NCBI GenBank assembly: GCA_027924645.1
Contig: BSBN01000495.1
Span: 62,001-126,000, forward strand
DNA length: 64,000 nt
Source: Cunninghamia lanceolata
Taxonomy: Eukaryota > Streptophyta > Pinopsida > Cupressales > Cupressaceae
Direction of reading: 5' to 3'
In this document: one piece after another, positions 10,613 to 23,369 of the stretch
Layout of the letters: each line of letters starts with the position of its first letter
Numbering within the stretch: position 1 is the first letter of the stretch
Program-made: the position numbers and the translations under genes
The notes under the pieces: generated by a model
Seen by the model: only the letters and a program-made list of their open reading frames with translations
What the model was told of the DNA's origin: nothing
Databases searched by the model: none

Positions 10613-12384
10613 TGTATGATCTTATGACCCATACATGCATTAAAGTATGGTCAAAGCATAGCAAAAATGCTAGGCACTTGAAGCTAATGCATACACAAAG
10701 ATTGAGGAACTATTTCTAGCCCCTAGTCTCAGGTAGACATTAGAGAAAACACATCGCAGACATGCCAAACATAATGAAGATAGTAGCAGGCATACAAAAC
10801 ATGGAGAAGACAGTATTGAAGATATGCAAAACATGATGAATATAGTGATATAATATTTTCATAATATATTCATAACATCTTCATATACATATAGATGGAA
10901 ATAAAATTGCAACACAAAACCCCAAAAGGGAAAACATGCCAAACAAACATCAAGTGTAGGTGGAGCCCATCGCTACACACACAAGAGGGAAAAACATGCC
11001 ATACAAAGCCTAAGTGGGGGTTAACCGCACAAGGGGGAAAACACACAGAATACACAAGGGTCGTATAGCATGCCAAAGACATACTATACGTATTAAACAT
11101 GACAAATAAGGCAATGGAAGGAGCTTATTGCTAAGTCCCACCATCTCAAACATGCTACAGGTACACCTGACAATTGGGCTTATTCCACAACAAGTGCTAA
11201 AGACACACTTAAGGAAGGATAGTCTCTAATCTAACCCCACCTACTCAGAGGAATTTTGAAATAAAAGGATGTGCACTAGCTCAAGAGATACACCATCCCC
11301 ACCTTTGCAAAGGGATTTTGAATAAAAGGATATGCACTAGCTCAAGAGATAAGATATCTCACCTTTGTAGAGGGCTTTCTTTTATTACAATATAGAATAA
11401 AGATGTGCATTCATGCTAGAGATACAACATCCCACCTCTGTAGAGGGCTTACAAACATGCTTCATTAGTACCAAAATCAATAGACAACTTACCTTATATG
11501 CCCCCACCTTAAGGTGGTTGATGTCCTATATCAATATCAAAAACGTTAAGGCAAAGAGAAAACACACAAGGGAACAAGAGCTTTCACAAAGCCCATGCCC
11601 CCAGAGGTGACATGTGCTCATGATTACTGAATGCTCCCACAAACACTTCTTAATCTAAGAAAAACATGAAAGCTATGCAAGAAAACAAAGAATCCAACAC
11701 TACACAGATGGATTCAAGTCTAAGTATAGCCATTGGGCTTACACTGCAGGCATCTCAAAACTGAGTGTAACAACAAGGCAAGACACCAAGACAATCAAAG
11801 TGCATAGAGCAGATGTATTGTTATGATTTGTTAGAAAGATAAGACATCAAATATTAGACATAGTGATTCTACTAGCCAAGCGTCGGATATATAAATCAAC
11901 CCTGTCTTCATGTATAGACTAGGTCAATTTTTTTTGCTTGCTGAAGGGACACGCAGTCCATATCAGTTAGTTGTTTGTTTTCGTCATCCACTGACTAGAT
12001 AGAATCACTAGAAGAAGGTAAACAATAAAATGAGAGAGGAGAACAAGTGCCTTAGGAACAATCACATAGGAGGATGCCCCTAGGTCATCAACCACAATGC
12101 TATGCCCCTGAAGCACGACACACAACAATAAAATAGAGGAGAGGCTACAAGATAGAAGAATGGTGATACAAATAGAAGATTGGTCACAATAGAGGTGGTA
12201 TCCCAATATCCTTGACCTTACAAGAGTATCAAGGGTTATCCTAGGAGGCCTAAACAACACATAGCACAACATGGGGGAACACAACACGAACCTAACAACA
12301 TATATATCTAGGAGGAGGCCACCCTTGAGAGAAACTATAATAGTTTCTACAGCAAGTGTGGACTAAAGAGGGAGAAATACTTAC
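10613..12384 (-). other. internal non-coding 3' region of the gypsy-like element
   Basis: This is where reverse transcriptase and integrase would be expected, but no such motif is visible in any frame. It holds short direct repeats instead, including GGGAAAACATGCC-like units near 10928 and 10987 and the 70-bp array described separately. The region looks like replacement or erosion of pol. Confidence 0.6.
11238..11455. repeat. three tandem units of about 70 bp
   Basis: Three head-to-tail imperfect copies each contain a CCACCT...AGAGG start, an AATAAAAGGATGTGCACTAGCTC-like core and an AGAGATA(C/A)A end. Starts lie near 11238, 11300 and 11371, and a partial fourth start is at 11434. The array lies in the non-coding tail of the gypsy-like element. 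Confidence 0.7.
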
Positions 12385-14523
12385 CTAATTACATGGGATA
12401 GTTCTTGGTGGACAATTCTTGTCTATCAGCCCAGGATATATTGCATGTTGTTTCGGTCTTGTTGACATTGCATTAACATTAAGTTTAGGATGACGAGAGG
12501 CTTTGGTGGGCTTCAAAGAGCAGTATCCAATACTAGTTGTGTAGTTAATTCCAGCTACTTGTAAAGGTACTCTAATTCCTTGTTGATTTACGCCACAACC
12601 ATTACCTACATAGCTGCAATTGTTATAAAGGATTTTAAATCCTTGACCATAGAGGGATGTCATTTCCTTAGAAGATGGTGAAGCCTCATAGGTCTCATAA
12701 TTTGTAGTATAATTAAGGGTGTTGTATTTATTTTCTACCAAGGAGACTTTAGGTTTCTTAGGTGTTTCCAAAGATTGTTTAGATGAGATCGATGCAACTT
12801 TTGATGTGTCATAGTTATTAAGTTTATATTCCCCTGGCCCAAAATGAGTAAAATCTAATGGACCTCAATCATCACCAAAAAGTGCATTCGATGGTTTAGA
12901 GTCTTACACAACATTATCTGTGGCAAGAGGTATTGATGAATCAACTTGTAAGTTGTTTAGACTCATGTGATTGGTAACTTGTTTTTGCTTTTCAATATGT
13001 AAACAACTATTCGGTTCGGGATTGGCTTCCATGATGTAGAGTTTGTTTTGATAAATAAACTTAATTGATCGATGAAGGGTAGATGAAACTGCCCCCATGG
13101 TATGAATCCATGGTCTACCGAGAATCATATTATATGAGAGAAAACTAGGCATGACATGAAAAAGGGTAGATAATGTCATAGGTCCAACATTTATAGGTAA
13201 GGTTATAGTACCCAGGGATTGTCTACCAACATTATCAAAGCCATGAATACTAATCCTATCTGGTTTAATTAAAGATGTGTCTATCTTGCTTCTGTTTAGA
13301 AAGTCAATGCCACAAACATTAAGAGCTGATCCATTGTCAACCATAACTCACTTCATCAATTTTTTATTTATTAGGACAAAGATCATAAGAGGATCATATT
13401 GGTTTTGAACTTCAGCTGATGGTAATTCATATGGTTGAAATAGAATATCCATTTTTGTCACATGCATACAATCTAACAAAGCTGCTACATCATTAGGCTT
13501 AACAATAGGTGGTACAATCACCTTTTGTAAAGCTTCTTGGAGCATTCTGTGGTATGTAGGCGATGTCTGTATTAAATCCCAAAGAAAGATCTTAGCTGGA
13601 GTGGCATGAAGTTGTTCGATAAGATCATATTCTTGACTACTTTTATTAGTAAGACGAGGTGGTGGAGGGAGGATAGGTTGGGGAGATGGAAGAGAGATAG
13701 GCACATGAGGTGCTTGTTTACTTTGCTTGTCATTACCCTTGACAATCAAGGGATATTGTGGCACATTTTGAACACCTTGACTTCTTTGAGTGATTTTCCT
13801 TGCATAGTTTAGGATGTAATCTGGGGGTCGAGGTGGTTTTCGATCTCCTTGAACTGTAATCACCGGTTTTAAGCAAGAAGGTGCATTAGGTGTCCCCCGC
13901 ACAACCATCTTAGGAATATTACTACACCTATCTAGTAACCCCTTGGTGGGTGGAATAAGTCTATTAGTGAAGATTGAATTAACATTGTTTTCCTCTTGAT
14001 TATGCTCAACATCTATCCCTAAAGGATTTAATGTCAGAGACCTTTTCTCATCCACTAATGCTTCATCTTGGCTAGGGAGAGCATTGGAATGAAAGAAAGG
14101 TGAGGTGTTGTTAGGAAGATTTGTGGTCTCCTTATCCAAGGTTCTTGAACATTCAACTATAGGAGGAGTAGGATAACTTATGGAATCATCATCATCCTCA
14201 TATATTTTAGCTATTAGTTCCAAAGCATTAAGAGAACATTTACACTCATCATTCTCAATGTGTTTTTTAGATCTTCTACTACCAACGGGTATGTATTCAT
14301 GAGAGATATGAAGTCAAAAATTAGATACATAGCCAAGTATTTCAAATGAAGAGCATTTAAATATATCCTTATGATACATAGCTTGTATATAAGTGAGAAC
14401 ATGAGGATTCATATTAAGAAATTTGTAGAAATTCTCAAAGTTTTTGATATATACATGTAAAGATACCAAAGAGCAATGAGATGAAGATTCCATAATGAAA
14501 TGTCTTGTAACATCAATGTCCAA
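12385..14523 (-). pseudogene. Tat/Ogre-like protease ORF remnant
   Basis: One minus-strand frame can be followed for about 713 codons. It is broken by a few stops, near 14314, at 13348-13350, at 12904-12906 and between 12903 and 12772. The middle part (13344-12904) is a retropepsin with a VDNGSALNVC active-site motif and a C-terminal LGRPWIHTMGAVSSTLH segment, the form typical of plant Tat/Ogre gypsy proteases. Downstream, GQGF...GNGCGVNQQGI near 12650-12590 resembles a G-patch-like Gly-rich segment. The N-terminal part (14523-13348) is acidic then Pro-rich and unrecognised; it is not an evident gag. The tail ends at a TAG at 12385-12387 without entering reverse transcriptase. Confidence 0.75.
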
Positions 14524-15584
14524 TAAGATCTAGTAAGACAAGACATGCAAAGTTCTATGATACTTAACACACCCTAGATGTGTGACTATTTTACTCCTAA
14601 GCACTTGTTTGAGGGAAAGGGATAAAAAGACACACAAAGTCCACAACAAACAAAATGGATAGGAGGAAAGAGTACAACACAACATGGTCCAATTGATGAT
14701 TTTATGTATTTAGATTGAATGCAATGAAACAACACAAATTATGCTTGTTTATGCACCTAAAATGTTCACTTTTTTCACCTTTTCTTAATGCAAATGCCTA
14801 AAATATGTAGTGTTGTGATGAAATTGATGAGGGGAAGAAAACTAAAACCTTATTATCAGTGCAATAATGCATAAAAATCTTTCACAACACACCTATCATG
14901 CAAATCTAGATGAAGGATATGTCAAAATCTAGTGAAAATGCAAGGATTTTAAACCCTAATTGTGAAATTAAGGCATGAAACTGTGCAAAATGATGTATGA
15001 ATGGATTATAATCAGATTTATTATTTCAAATAGCTCAGCTCACATCTGAAAATGATTTCAAAATCCTACAATGTTCAATGCAAGTTCAATTTTAAGGAGA
15101 AAAGAGTGAATACACTAGTTTTTGTTGAAATTGACTATGTGTAAATGCAAAATTTGAGATATAAATGCAAAAACACACAATAATGAGACACTTAAATCAA
15201 AAATCAGATTTAAATGAGTGCCAAAGATTAGTAGTAAAATATGAAACAAGATTTTAACTATAAACCCTAGGTTTTGAAATCACTAGGTTATGAAAAAAAT
15301 CTAAAATTTCAAGCAAACCCTAGCAATTTTAGTATGAAAATGCAATGTGGAGAATTGTAGGATGATGAATTTAAGAAATTTATGTCTGATCTAATGTAAA
15401 AATTAGAGATTAGATGAAATGCAATGAAATTGATACAAACTATGCCCTAATGCAAGCCTAGGATGCAAATTTTTTCAAATTTTTAAATTTTTTTGTAGAT
15501 TTTCAAATGCAATATGATGACATTGAAATGAATGAATGCAAATCTGAAGTATAAGACTCAACAAGGTGCAAAATGTAATAAAAA
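14524..15584 (-). other. 5' internal non-coding region of the gypsy-like element
   Basis: About 1.06 kb lies between the PBS and the ORF remnant. It is AT-rich with many AAATGCA-type words and no open frame of interest. A gag gene would normally lie here; none is recognisable. Confidence 0.55.
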
Positions 15585-15597
15585 CATGGGTTCACCA
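15585..15597 (-). other. primer binding site of the gypsy-like element
   Basis: The minus strand reads TGGTGAACCCATG starting three bases inside the 5' LTR, i.e. a TGG-initial sequence complementary to a tRNA 3' end. I could not name the tRNA with certainty. Confidence 0.65.
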
Positions 15598-15600
15598 AAA

Positions 15601-16855
15601 TTTTATGTATGAAAAATGGGGAATAGGGTTGATTTGATGATATGCCTAGATCCTCCTTTCACTACACGTGCATTCAAGAACAATTAACTGAGTTGAATCA
15701 CAACTTTTGCAAGAGGATTCACCTATAGGTTGGTTGTCACTTGTAATGATATGGAAATTTGGAAATTGATAATTAATGTGTTAATTTAATGCCCAATTAT
15801 GCTCAAAACCCTAATTATGCAAAATCGTAAACAAATAGACGAATTCTGACAAATACTCACACACAGAGATGGTAAATGAAGATCGGATACACACCAGCTT
15901 TTGAGGTTTGGAATCCTAAAATGTCAAGGGCGAAGGGACTCGTGCCTAGGCCTAGTGCATCATTTTCGTCGAGGGTTTCAGACTCCGTCTGCCGCTGATT
16001 ATCCTTGTTCTAGAGATTTTTGCCTCTACAAACCCAGAGGGAAAAGGGACTAGTGCCCAAACCCTGACTGTACTCTTTTCCACTTATTTTTATCAGATCC
16101 AAAATCCTTATGCTCTACAACACTCCTCTACAACTCCACTCTTTTCGATCCAATACTTGTCACCTACAATCACAAGAAAAGGGGTTGGGGGTTGTGGTGT
16201 TTAGGATCTTGCCTCAATCAAGCCTTGGAATGGCATTCAATCCTTCCAACACCGTTGTTTGATAAAGAGTGTGTATCCTTGCAAGATAGAGGCAAAAATA
16301 AATTGATAAATGATTGATTCAAACACAAACAGATATCACCTCAAAGGTGTAGCTCTCATGGAAGGATGAAGCTCTTTCATGCCATGAGGAGATGGATTGA
16401 TGAAGCCAAATCTATAACAAACAAACACAATAGCAACACAAGTCTACTCTGTAGCACAATGAAAGCCTTGAATATCCTTAGCATAAGATCACAAGTTCGC
16501 ATTATGCATCTCTAGTTTACAAATGAAGTCCTAAACATGATTATATATGCATTCCCCCTCTAATTTTGTAATGCAAACTTAAGATGTTAGCAAGGAAGGC
16601 ATTTAACGATCACTTTACTGACATTCAAATTTGGGATCCCACCAAAATAGGGTAGGGAAAGGGCACGAGCACCCAAGCCCCAGGACCTATTTTGGGATAG
16701 GGTTAAGGCTCAACAATGTCCCTCAAGCCCCATTTGATATAGGTTTTAGGCCATTTTGTCTTGGTAGTTAATTCTAACATGCAAGATGAGAAACAAGGGA
16801 CCCAAGAGCTAAACATAGGAGGTAAAAGTCCTAGGGGACATTTTACGACATAACA
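15601..16855 (-). repeat. 5' LTR of the gypsy-like element
   Basis: This is 1255 bp, homologous throughout to 9343-10591. The terminal TG has mutated to TT at 15601-15602; the other end, GACATAACA, is intact. Confidence 0.9.
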
Positions 16856-18608
16856 CAAGGCTCAAATAGTGTTCAACAACATTTGTAATAGTCCCATATA
16901 ACAAATTCACTAGGAAGGTTAAGGTAAATGGACAATACTTGGGAGTACTATACCAACATATTCATCTAAGCACTTCTTCACCTCATACACCAATTAAGAT
17001 CACCGCTAATCACTACTACTCATAGAAATCCTCACAAGACTGTCCTCTCAATATCTAGAAGTTTCCATGACCTAAATCTTGTTTCTTGGTCTCAAAACAC
17101 AATGAAAGTACTTGGATTTCCCTCTTTGGTGACTATGGCAGCTTTAACAGTCCTCTCTCTAAGCAATCCAAGGCCTATAATAGATAACATCATCTCTAAG
17201 ACACTACATAATTTACCTCGGTTGACAATGGACTACACAAGTGCAAATACTCCTGCCTAATAGACTGTCCCAACACCTAGTATTTACAATAGTCCTATGA
17301 CTATCCCAAACAACATTTAATCCTTCACAACTCCTTTATTTAGTGTGAAAGTCCTCTAAGGATCTCCCTCATTTATTCACTAAGTATTCTAGGGTTCCTA
17401 TATGCAAGTTAAAGGATATACTTGGTCTACCTAACATTATGATCTACCCCTTTTGCTATTGTGGTAGCTATATCAATCTTAGACCTAGGGTAGAATAAGA
17501 TTTTATGAGTTACCCTATCAGAAATCAAATATTGCATTAAATTTAGGATAACACTTTGCATGACAATCCTCAATATGATAATTTGAAAGTAACAAATTCC
17601 ACTACACTACTGAATCCCCCTAAGAGTATAACACAATGTGTAATTCAAACTCTTATATTTCACAGTGTGTAATTCAACCATTCTACATTCCATAATGTGT
17701 AATTCAACAGAGAGCTTCCCCTTGAGTACCTCCTTCAATGTCACTCCTCATCAATAATATCATGAAACAATATAAGGGCATGGATGACATGAAGTGAATA
17801 ATTCATTAAACATGCAACAATGTATAGAGGATAAGTGTGCTTAGCCCATGATCAAGATTCACAAAAATGACAACCTCAACAAACATATGTCTAAGATGGA
17901 AATCACATGACAATATTAGACAATGAAAATCCTCATATGATAATGTACTCTCATATGACTGTCCATACTAGTAATGCTTGAGATTCTTGTTATAGTCATA
18001 TTTGGTAAATCTCCTCTATGAAATACTAGGGTACAATCCTCATTGTCCCCTCTGCTTTTGACTATCATAAGTTCTTTCATTCCTCTTCAAACTAAATGAT
18101 TGATCAATTAAACTCTTACAATTACTACCTCCCCCTAACTCTCCTCTTCAAATTAGAACAAGTGTTTTGACTGTACACATGGTTGAGGATTTGATTTGGA
18201 GTCTCTTGAGGAATGATGTGTAACGATATACATGATTGTCACTCCAGATACCCCTGCAATGTCAAGACTATCTTTGCAATGTTATGTTTATGTCCACTGA
18301 TCTTTGAGATCACAAGGACTACACACAAACTCCATGGTGTTCTTTAGTTAGTATAACATCGTAATCTTGTACTCTTATTGATTGTGAACTCAAGTGCATG
18401 TACATTTAGAAAATGGTTGTCCTTACCATGATGGAATTAGAACCTAGAGGTAGTACTTCCACATGAAGAAATCTCTCAAAATTAATGAAATGAAACACCA
18501 TATTGCTATTTAAGATTTGATGAGATGCCTCGGGGAAATCAAATCTTGGCTCACCTTATGATTGGGATAGAGATTGTTATATCATCCTTGACAATCACAT
18601 GTTTGACA
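16856..18608. repeat. dispersed repeat copy A, second segment
   Basis: It begins with the right target duplication caagg and continues the match to copy B (about 34032-35736) up to GTTTGACA at 18601-18608. It is non-coding. The short word GAC(A/T)(A/G)TCC recurs about ten times through it, and most occurrences are conserved in copy B. Confidence 0.8.
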
Positions 18609-20661
18609 ACCCAAAGAGTGAAGGATCTAGGACTGTCCACTTTTACTCTTAGTTTGTTATGTTTATCATTCATGCATTCCAAACTAAGACACTATCTCCT
18701 AAGCAACAAGATGCCACATATTTGAAAAATTTTCCTCATGATTCTAGGATATAGTCATCAGGGGAATATGCTTCATGGTAATCAAGCTAACAAGGACAAT
18801 TCAGATAGGTCTATATGATAAATGGAGGGACTATTATAACCATCATTATGAATTAGCAAGACCTTACAAATGCATCTTGGGATTTGATGGGGGGTTTTAG
18901 GGTTGAATTAATTATGAATCTACTTTATGATCCTATTCAACTTATCTAATAACAAGGTATAAAAACAAAATGACAAGTTTGGCATACGTTAACAACAAGA
19001 TAAGGAGGATTATTTATATCATTCAAACAAAGATTTACCACAACAATCCTTCTTCCTTTTCTAAATCCTCCAATAACACTTAATTGTCATAACCATAAAA
19101 ATTTCTCCACCCTTTTGAATCAATAACCTCAAAACAATTGTCTTCTTAGGACTCATATGCCATTGCTGGATCATGACAGCTCCCTTATGAGGGTTTGTAA
19201 GATGAAACCCTTTTCCTTGACACTTATAACAAGCTGATAACATTATGACAATGACCTCTTTATATGGTATGACAAGGCTCGTTCAATAAATTTCTCCATG
19301 ATTTCATGAACCAATGCTACATTTGAAGGGAAATTTGCATCTTTGGTTGTCATGAATGAAGCCATATTGGAACATGATGAAATAGTCCTTCAAGGAACTC
19401 CCTATCCTAGGGTTAAATGAATTTCCCTCTTCAATCTAACATATGGCCTGAGAATGGTTTAAACTATGAAATTTTGAAGCCTTTTGAGCCTTTTCACCAT
19501 CTCTGGATTGTTGTGATAGTTAAAATAGTACCCCAAACCTCATTATGGACCTTTTAATGTATCTCCTTCATACCTCTGTAGGTTCTTAAGGAAAGAACTT
19601 GTATTACTAACTTTGTAAACCCTCCACAACAATAAAGAATCAAACATTAGATAGCATTCTTCATAAACATGAATAGGAGACCTTGATAAGGATCTTTAAA
19701 TGCAGTTTCAAGGCCTAACAAACCATATCTTCCCTCCTACATGGTTGAAAAAAGAACATTCATTCCTAAAGTAAACATCAAAGTAACCTATTACCTTATG
19801 ACTTGCCCCACCTCAACCAAAAAGGGTGAAGAACCTAGCAATGAATGACTTTAGTATGATTTTTTTGGCCAAAAACATAACTATTTAAAGCACAAAGAGC
19901 CTAGGATTAGGGTTCTTGATATTTTTTACCATCAATATAAGTAAGAATCAATTTTTAAATGTAAGAAACAAATTTGACATGACTCAAATGTATATACCAC
20001 ACATGTGAAACAATTCTTGCATGAGATCTTAGGCATGGGAAACAGGTCATTATCGTTATTTTGAATAATAAGTTTCTCCATTGCAACTTACAAGGGGTGA
20101 AAATGTGTAAATGAGGGTTTTATGATAAGACCAAACCACCAAATTAACCCCTACAGATAGTGAGAAAATAGAACTAAAGTAACTCTATCTCCTAATCATT
20201 CAAATTTATGAGCCAAAATGCTTTTTAGGGGTTGTTTTATTGGATTCAGATAATTTTCAAGGAACTTTAGAAGATAAGGATTGATGTAAGGTCTCCATAC
20301 CAAAATGTGACACACAAAAACTCCTCCTAAGGACTTAAAGAGTGAAACTAAAATTTTTATTCCATACATGAGGCTAAGGCTATGGAATAGGCCTAAAAGG
20401 TCATCATCTAGGAATGTAAGAGTAAAATTATGTTGAGTTATCATTTCCAAAAATAAATAGCCTAGGCCTGCATATTTCCCTTAAATGCGAATATTAGGGA
20501 TGACATACAAGCCATTATCCTAATGAGTATGATCTTATTTAATGTATGTAAAGGCTCAAGATGTTAATATCACTCCTTTTAGGAAGAAAAAGGCTCCTTA
20601 TCCATTACACAAGACTACTAACACTCCATAAGAAACATGCCTTTCTTAATTAGGCTCAAAC
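18609..20661. other. unannotated sequence, no gene seen
   Basis: This is an AT-rich stretch without homology I can name. The open frames at 19061-19243 and 20196-20450 (minus) have no recognisable motifs and no support. Confidence 0.5.
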
Positions 20662-20666
20662 CATAC
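20662..20666. repeat. target site duplication, left (catac)
   Basis: catac directly precedes the LTR start at 20667 and is repeated at 27770-27774 directly after the other LTR end. Confidence 0.95.
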
Positions 20667-21951
20667 TGTTGGATCTAGGGCATACAACTGAGAGGGGGGG
20701 GTGAATCAGTTGTATAAAACTTACTCTTACTTTAAACACTTGATTGTTCTTTGTTAGTTAACAGCATATCAATTAACCATCTATGAAAGCATAATGCATA
20801 AACTCAGAGCAGATGAACATCAACACATTGAACACCAAGATTTTGACGTGGAAAACCCAGTTAAGGGAAAAACCACGGGGTGATTAACCCAAGAATTATT
20901 CTCTGTTAGAAGAATAAAGAAGAATGAATGGCACATGCCAATTAGGGATCACTGCCCGAGCACACTGCTCACAAAGAGGCCCACTGCCTACAAGGAGACA
21001 CACTGTCTACAAAGTGATAAGAATCACAGTCTTGAACTGGAGATTGACATCTCTACCATGTCCGGATTAGTTCCATTTAAGCCCAAAAACTTCTGCTCTG
21101 CCTTTCGCACTTCTCTTCACTATGCCACACTCATCCACACAATCCACACTCTGAAATGAACTCACAAACCATTATTTATACAAGACATCGACTTAGGAAC
21201 AAACATCTAAGTCGGCAAACAACCATAAGAGTATCCGCAAGATGAATAACACATCCGGTCGGCCACCACAAGAACATTCGCAGGATGAACAACTCATCCG
21301 GTCGGCTAAACAGAGCAAGAACTTCATCCGGAAGAATAACTTCAATTCTGGGCTCTACTATCAATGCGGACCAACAACACAACCTAAACATGATCCAAGA
21401 ACCTTCACAAGCCTGCCTGAATGACCGGATACATCCGTACTTCCTCTACTTACTGGAATCTCTTGTCTTCCTCATCTGAAACTTCAAGAACACAGTCTGT
21501 CGCCACTGTCATAATGCAAAAGGTACTTCCGGACCTCCAAATCATACACAAATCAGGATGACACATCACAAGGACATCCCAAACACTTCCTTCCAATCCG
21601 CAGATTAGGATAATACAATTCCGGACCTCACCGGACCTTTTTGTGATCCTCTGTCACCTCTGAATACTTGCCGGAACCGGTTCTACACTGACAGCCACAA
21701 CTCCTTCAGATCTTCATGCGGACCTCTGAAATCTTAACTGAAGCATCTCAAGACTCATATCTACAAACCCTTTAATCCGCATCCTCCGGTTCTCAACCTA
21801 TACAATACATTTGCCTTCTTCTCATCACTGTTCCTGACTGAGGCTAATTTTCTCAATGTCCTCAGCACACAGCTCATCCAATCCTTCTTGTCAATGCAAT
21901 ATGAGTATGTTGACATCAATGACAACACTGGCTCACCTCATACTTGCAACA
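20667..21951 (-). repeat. 3' LTR of the young copia element
   Basis: On the plus strand it runs from TGTTGGATCTAGGG to ACTTGCAACA, 1285 bp. It is near-identical to 26488-27769, differing for instance in the length of the G run at about 20694 and in a 2-bp indel near 21722. It has many CCGGA/TCCGG words, especially 21250-21330 and 21590-21680. Confidence 0.95.
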
Positions 21952-22274
21952 ATCTCCCCCTTTGTCATTGATGGCAATATATGATGTGAAAAACCATTAA
22001 GACAAGAACTTCTCTTTTCTGTCACAGCTCCCCCTATCAACAACAACTTTTCACAAGTCTTCTCTTCCTTTATTGCTCCCCCTTTGATCATCAACCACTT
22101 GTTTTTCACATGTCTTCTCTCCCCCTTTGACATCAATGGCAAAGGGCTCATACTTGCAATTCTCATACATCAGAATCATACCAGCTGCTCCCCCTTAGTT
22201 GCAGCTCCCCATCATCAATCTGGATCACAAGATATGACTGTGATATCCACCGGACTGATGCACATCAGTGCATC
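21952..22274 (-). other. 3' untranslated region with five polypurine tracts
   Basis: On the minus strand, tracts with a core of GGGGGAG type lie near 21954, 22027, 22077, 22121 and 22190, the first abutting the 3' LTR. The arrangement parallels that at 3236-3446 in the related element and is typical of Sireviruses. Confidence 0.8.
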
Positions 22275-23369
22275 CTAGTTCATCACCGGAGGGGCCATGA
22301 CCCCTAACTTCTCCCGGAGATATTCAAAAGAGTCCTTGGGAAGAGGTTTAGTAAAGATATCTGCAATCTGATCCTTGGAGGGAACATACTCCAATCTGAC
22401 TTCTTCCTTGTTCACTTGTTCTCTCAAGAAGTGAAACTTGATAGATATGTGCTTAGTCTTAGAATGCAATACCGGATTCTTAGAAATATTAATTGCACTT
22501 GAATTATCACAGAAAATTATGATAGGCTCCTCATATTCAACTTTAATGTCTCTTAGCATCTGCTTCATCCATAAGATTTGAGTGCAACTACCTGCTGCTG
22601 CAATGTATTCTGCTTCAGTTGTAGACAGAGATATTGCATCTTGTTTCTTGCTTAACCAAGAAACCAATCTCTTCCCCAAAAAGAATGCTCCACCACTAGT
22701 GCTCTTCCGGTCATCCACATCTCCTGCCCAATCTGCATCTGTGTAAGCATGAAGAGAGAAATCTGGATCTCTAGGGTACCATAGACCATACTCAACTGTT
22801 CCTTTCAAGTACCTAAAAATTCTTTTGATTGCCATAACATGAGATTCTCTAGGATCAGCCTGGAATCTTGCCACAAGACCAACAGCCTGCATTATATCTG
22901 GTCTAGTCTGAGTGAGATACAACAATCCACCAATCATTGATCTATACTTTGTCTGATCTGCCTTTGGAGAATCATCATCTTTGCTTAACTTACATCCGGT
23001 TGCCATAGGAGTGTTCATTGGCTTTGAGTCTTCCATACCAAATTTCCTTAACAATTCTTTCACATATTTGGTCTGAGAAATGAAGATCCCTTCTTTTGTT
23101 TGAGTAATTTGCAGACCCAAGAAGAAATTCATTTCACCAAGCATAGACATTTCAAACTCACTTTTCATCTGATTTGCAAAAGTTTTGCACATACTATCTC
23201 TTCCTCCAAAAATGATATCATCCACAAACACTTCAACAATCAAAATGTTTTCATGATCAATTTTGAAATATAAGTTACTGTCAGCAGTACCTTTGTTGAA
23301 TCCAATCTGCACAAGATGCTTATCCAACCTTTCATACCATGCTCTTGGGGCTTGCTTTAGTCCATACAA
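22275..23369 (-). CDS. copia pol C-terminal part: RT palm/thumb and RNase H
   Basis: This 364-residue frame starts at the [11 protein letters not shown] motif of reverse transcriptase and holds the catalytic FVDD box at residues 48-51. RNase H begins with [10 protein letters not shown] near residue 207 (first acidic residue Asp211), followed by [10 protein letters not shown] and CDNSSA, then [13 protein letters not shown] near the end. It stops with TAG at 22275-22277. It is not an independent gene. It is the downstream half of the polyprotein, put out of frame by an extra T in the run of eight T at 23373-23380 (A on the coding strand). The Met at 23369 is internal to RT, so the ORF start is artificial. 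Confidence 0.92.
   Translation of the reverse strand: MYGLKQAPRAWYERLDKHLVQIGFNKGTADSNLYFKIDHENILIVEVFVDDIIFGGRDSMCKTFANQMKSEFEMSMLGEMNFFLGLQITQTKEGIFISQTKYVKELLRKFGMEDSKPMNTPMATGCKLSKDDDSPKADQTKYRSMIGGLLYLTQTRPDIMQAVGLVARFQADPRESHVMAIKRIFRYLKGTVEYGLWYPRDPDFSLHAYTDADWAGDVDDRKSTSGGAFFLGKRLVSWLSKKQDAISLSTTEAEYIAAAGSCTQILWMKQMLRDIKVEYEEPIIIFCDNSSAINISKNPVLHSKTKHISIKFHFLREQVNKEEVRLEYVPSKDQIADIFTKPLPKDSFEYLREKLGVMAPPVMN

Larger units (their letters stand above)
9343..16855 (-). mobile_element. non-autonomous Ty3/gypsy (Tat/Ogre-like) LTR retrotransposon
   Basis: This is a complete insertion of 7513 bp with LTRs at 9343-10591 and 15601-16855 and a 5-bp target duplication caagg. Minus-strand orientation follows from the PBS beside the right LTR, the purine tract beside the left LTR, and the coding strand. 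The internal region encodes only one recognisable pol domain, a retropepsin typical of Tat/Ogre plant gypsy elements. No gag, reverse transcriptase, RNase H or integrase could be found in the remaining internal sequence. The LTR pair differs at several per cent of positions over the stretch I aligned by eye, so the insertion is not recent. Confidence 0.9.

Noticed and set aside
20935..21479. Open frames in the copia LTRs (also 26744-27428 and 27674-27856)
   Set aside because: They are duplicated only because the LTR is, have no motif, and overlap on both strands.
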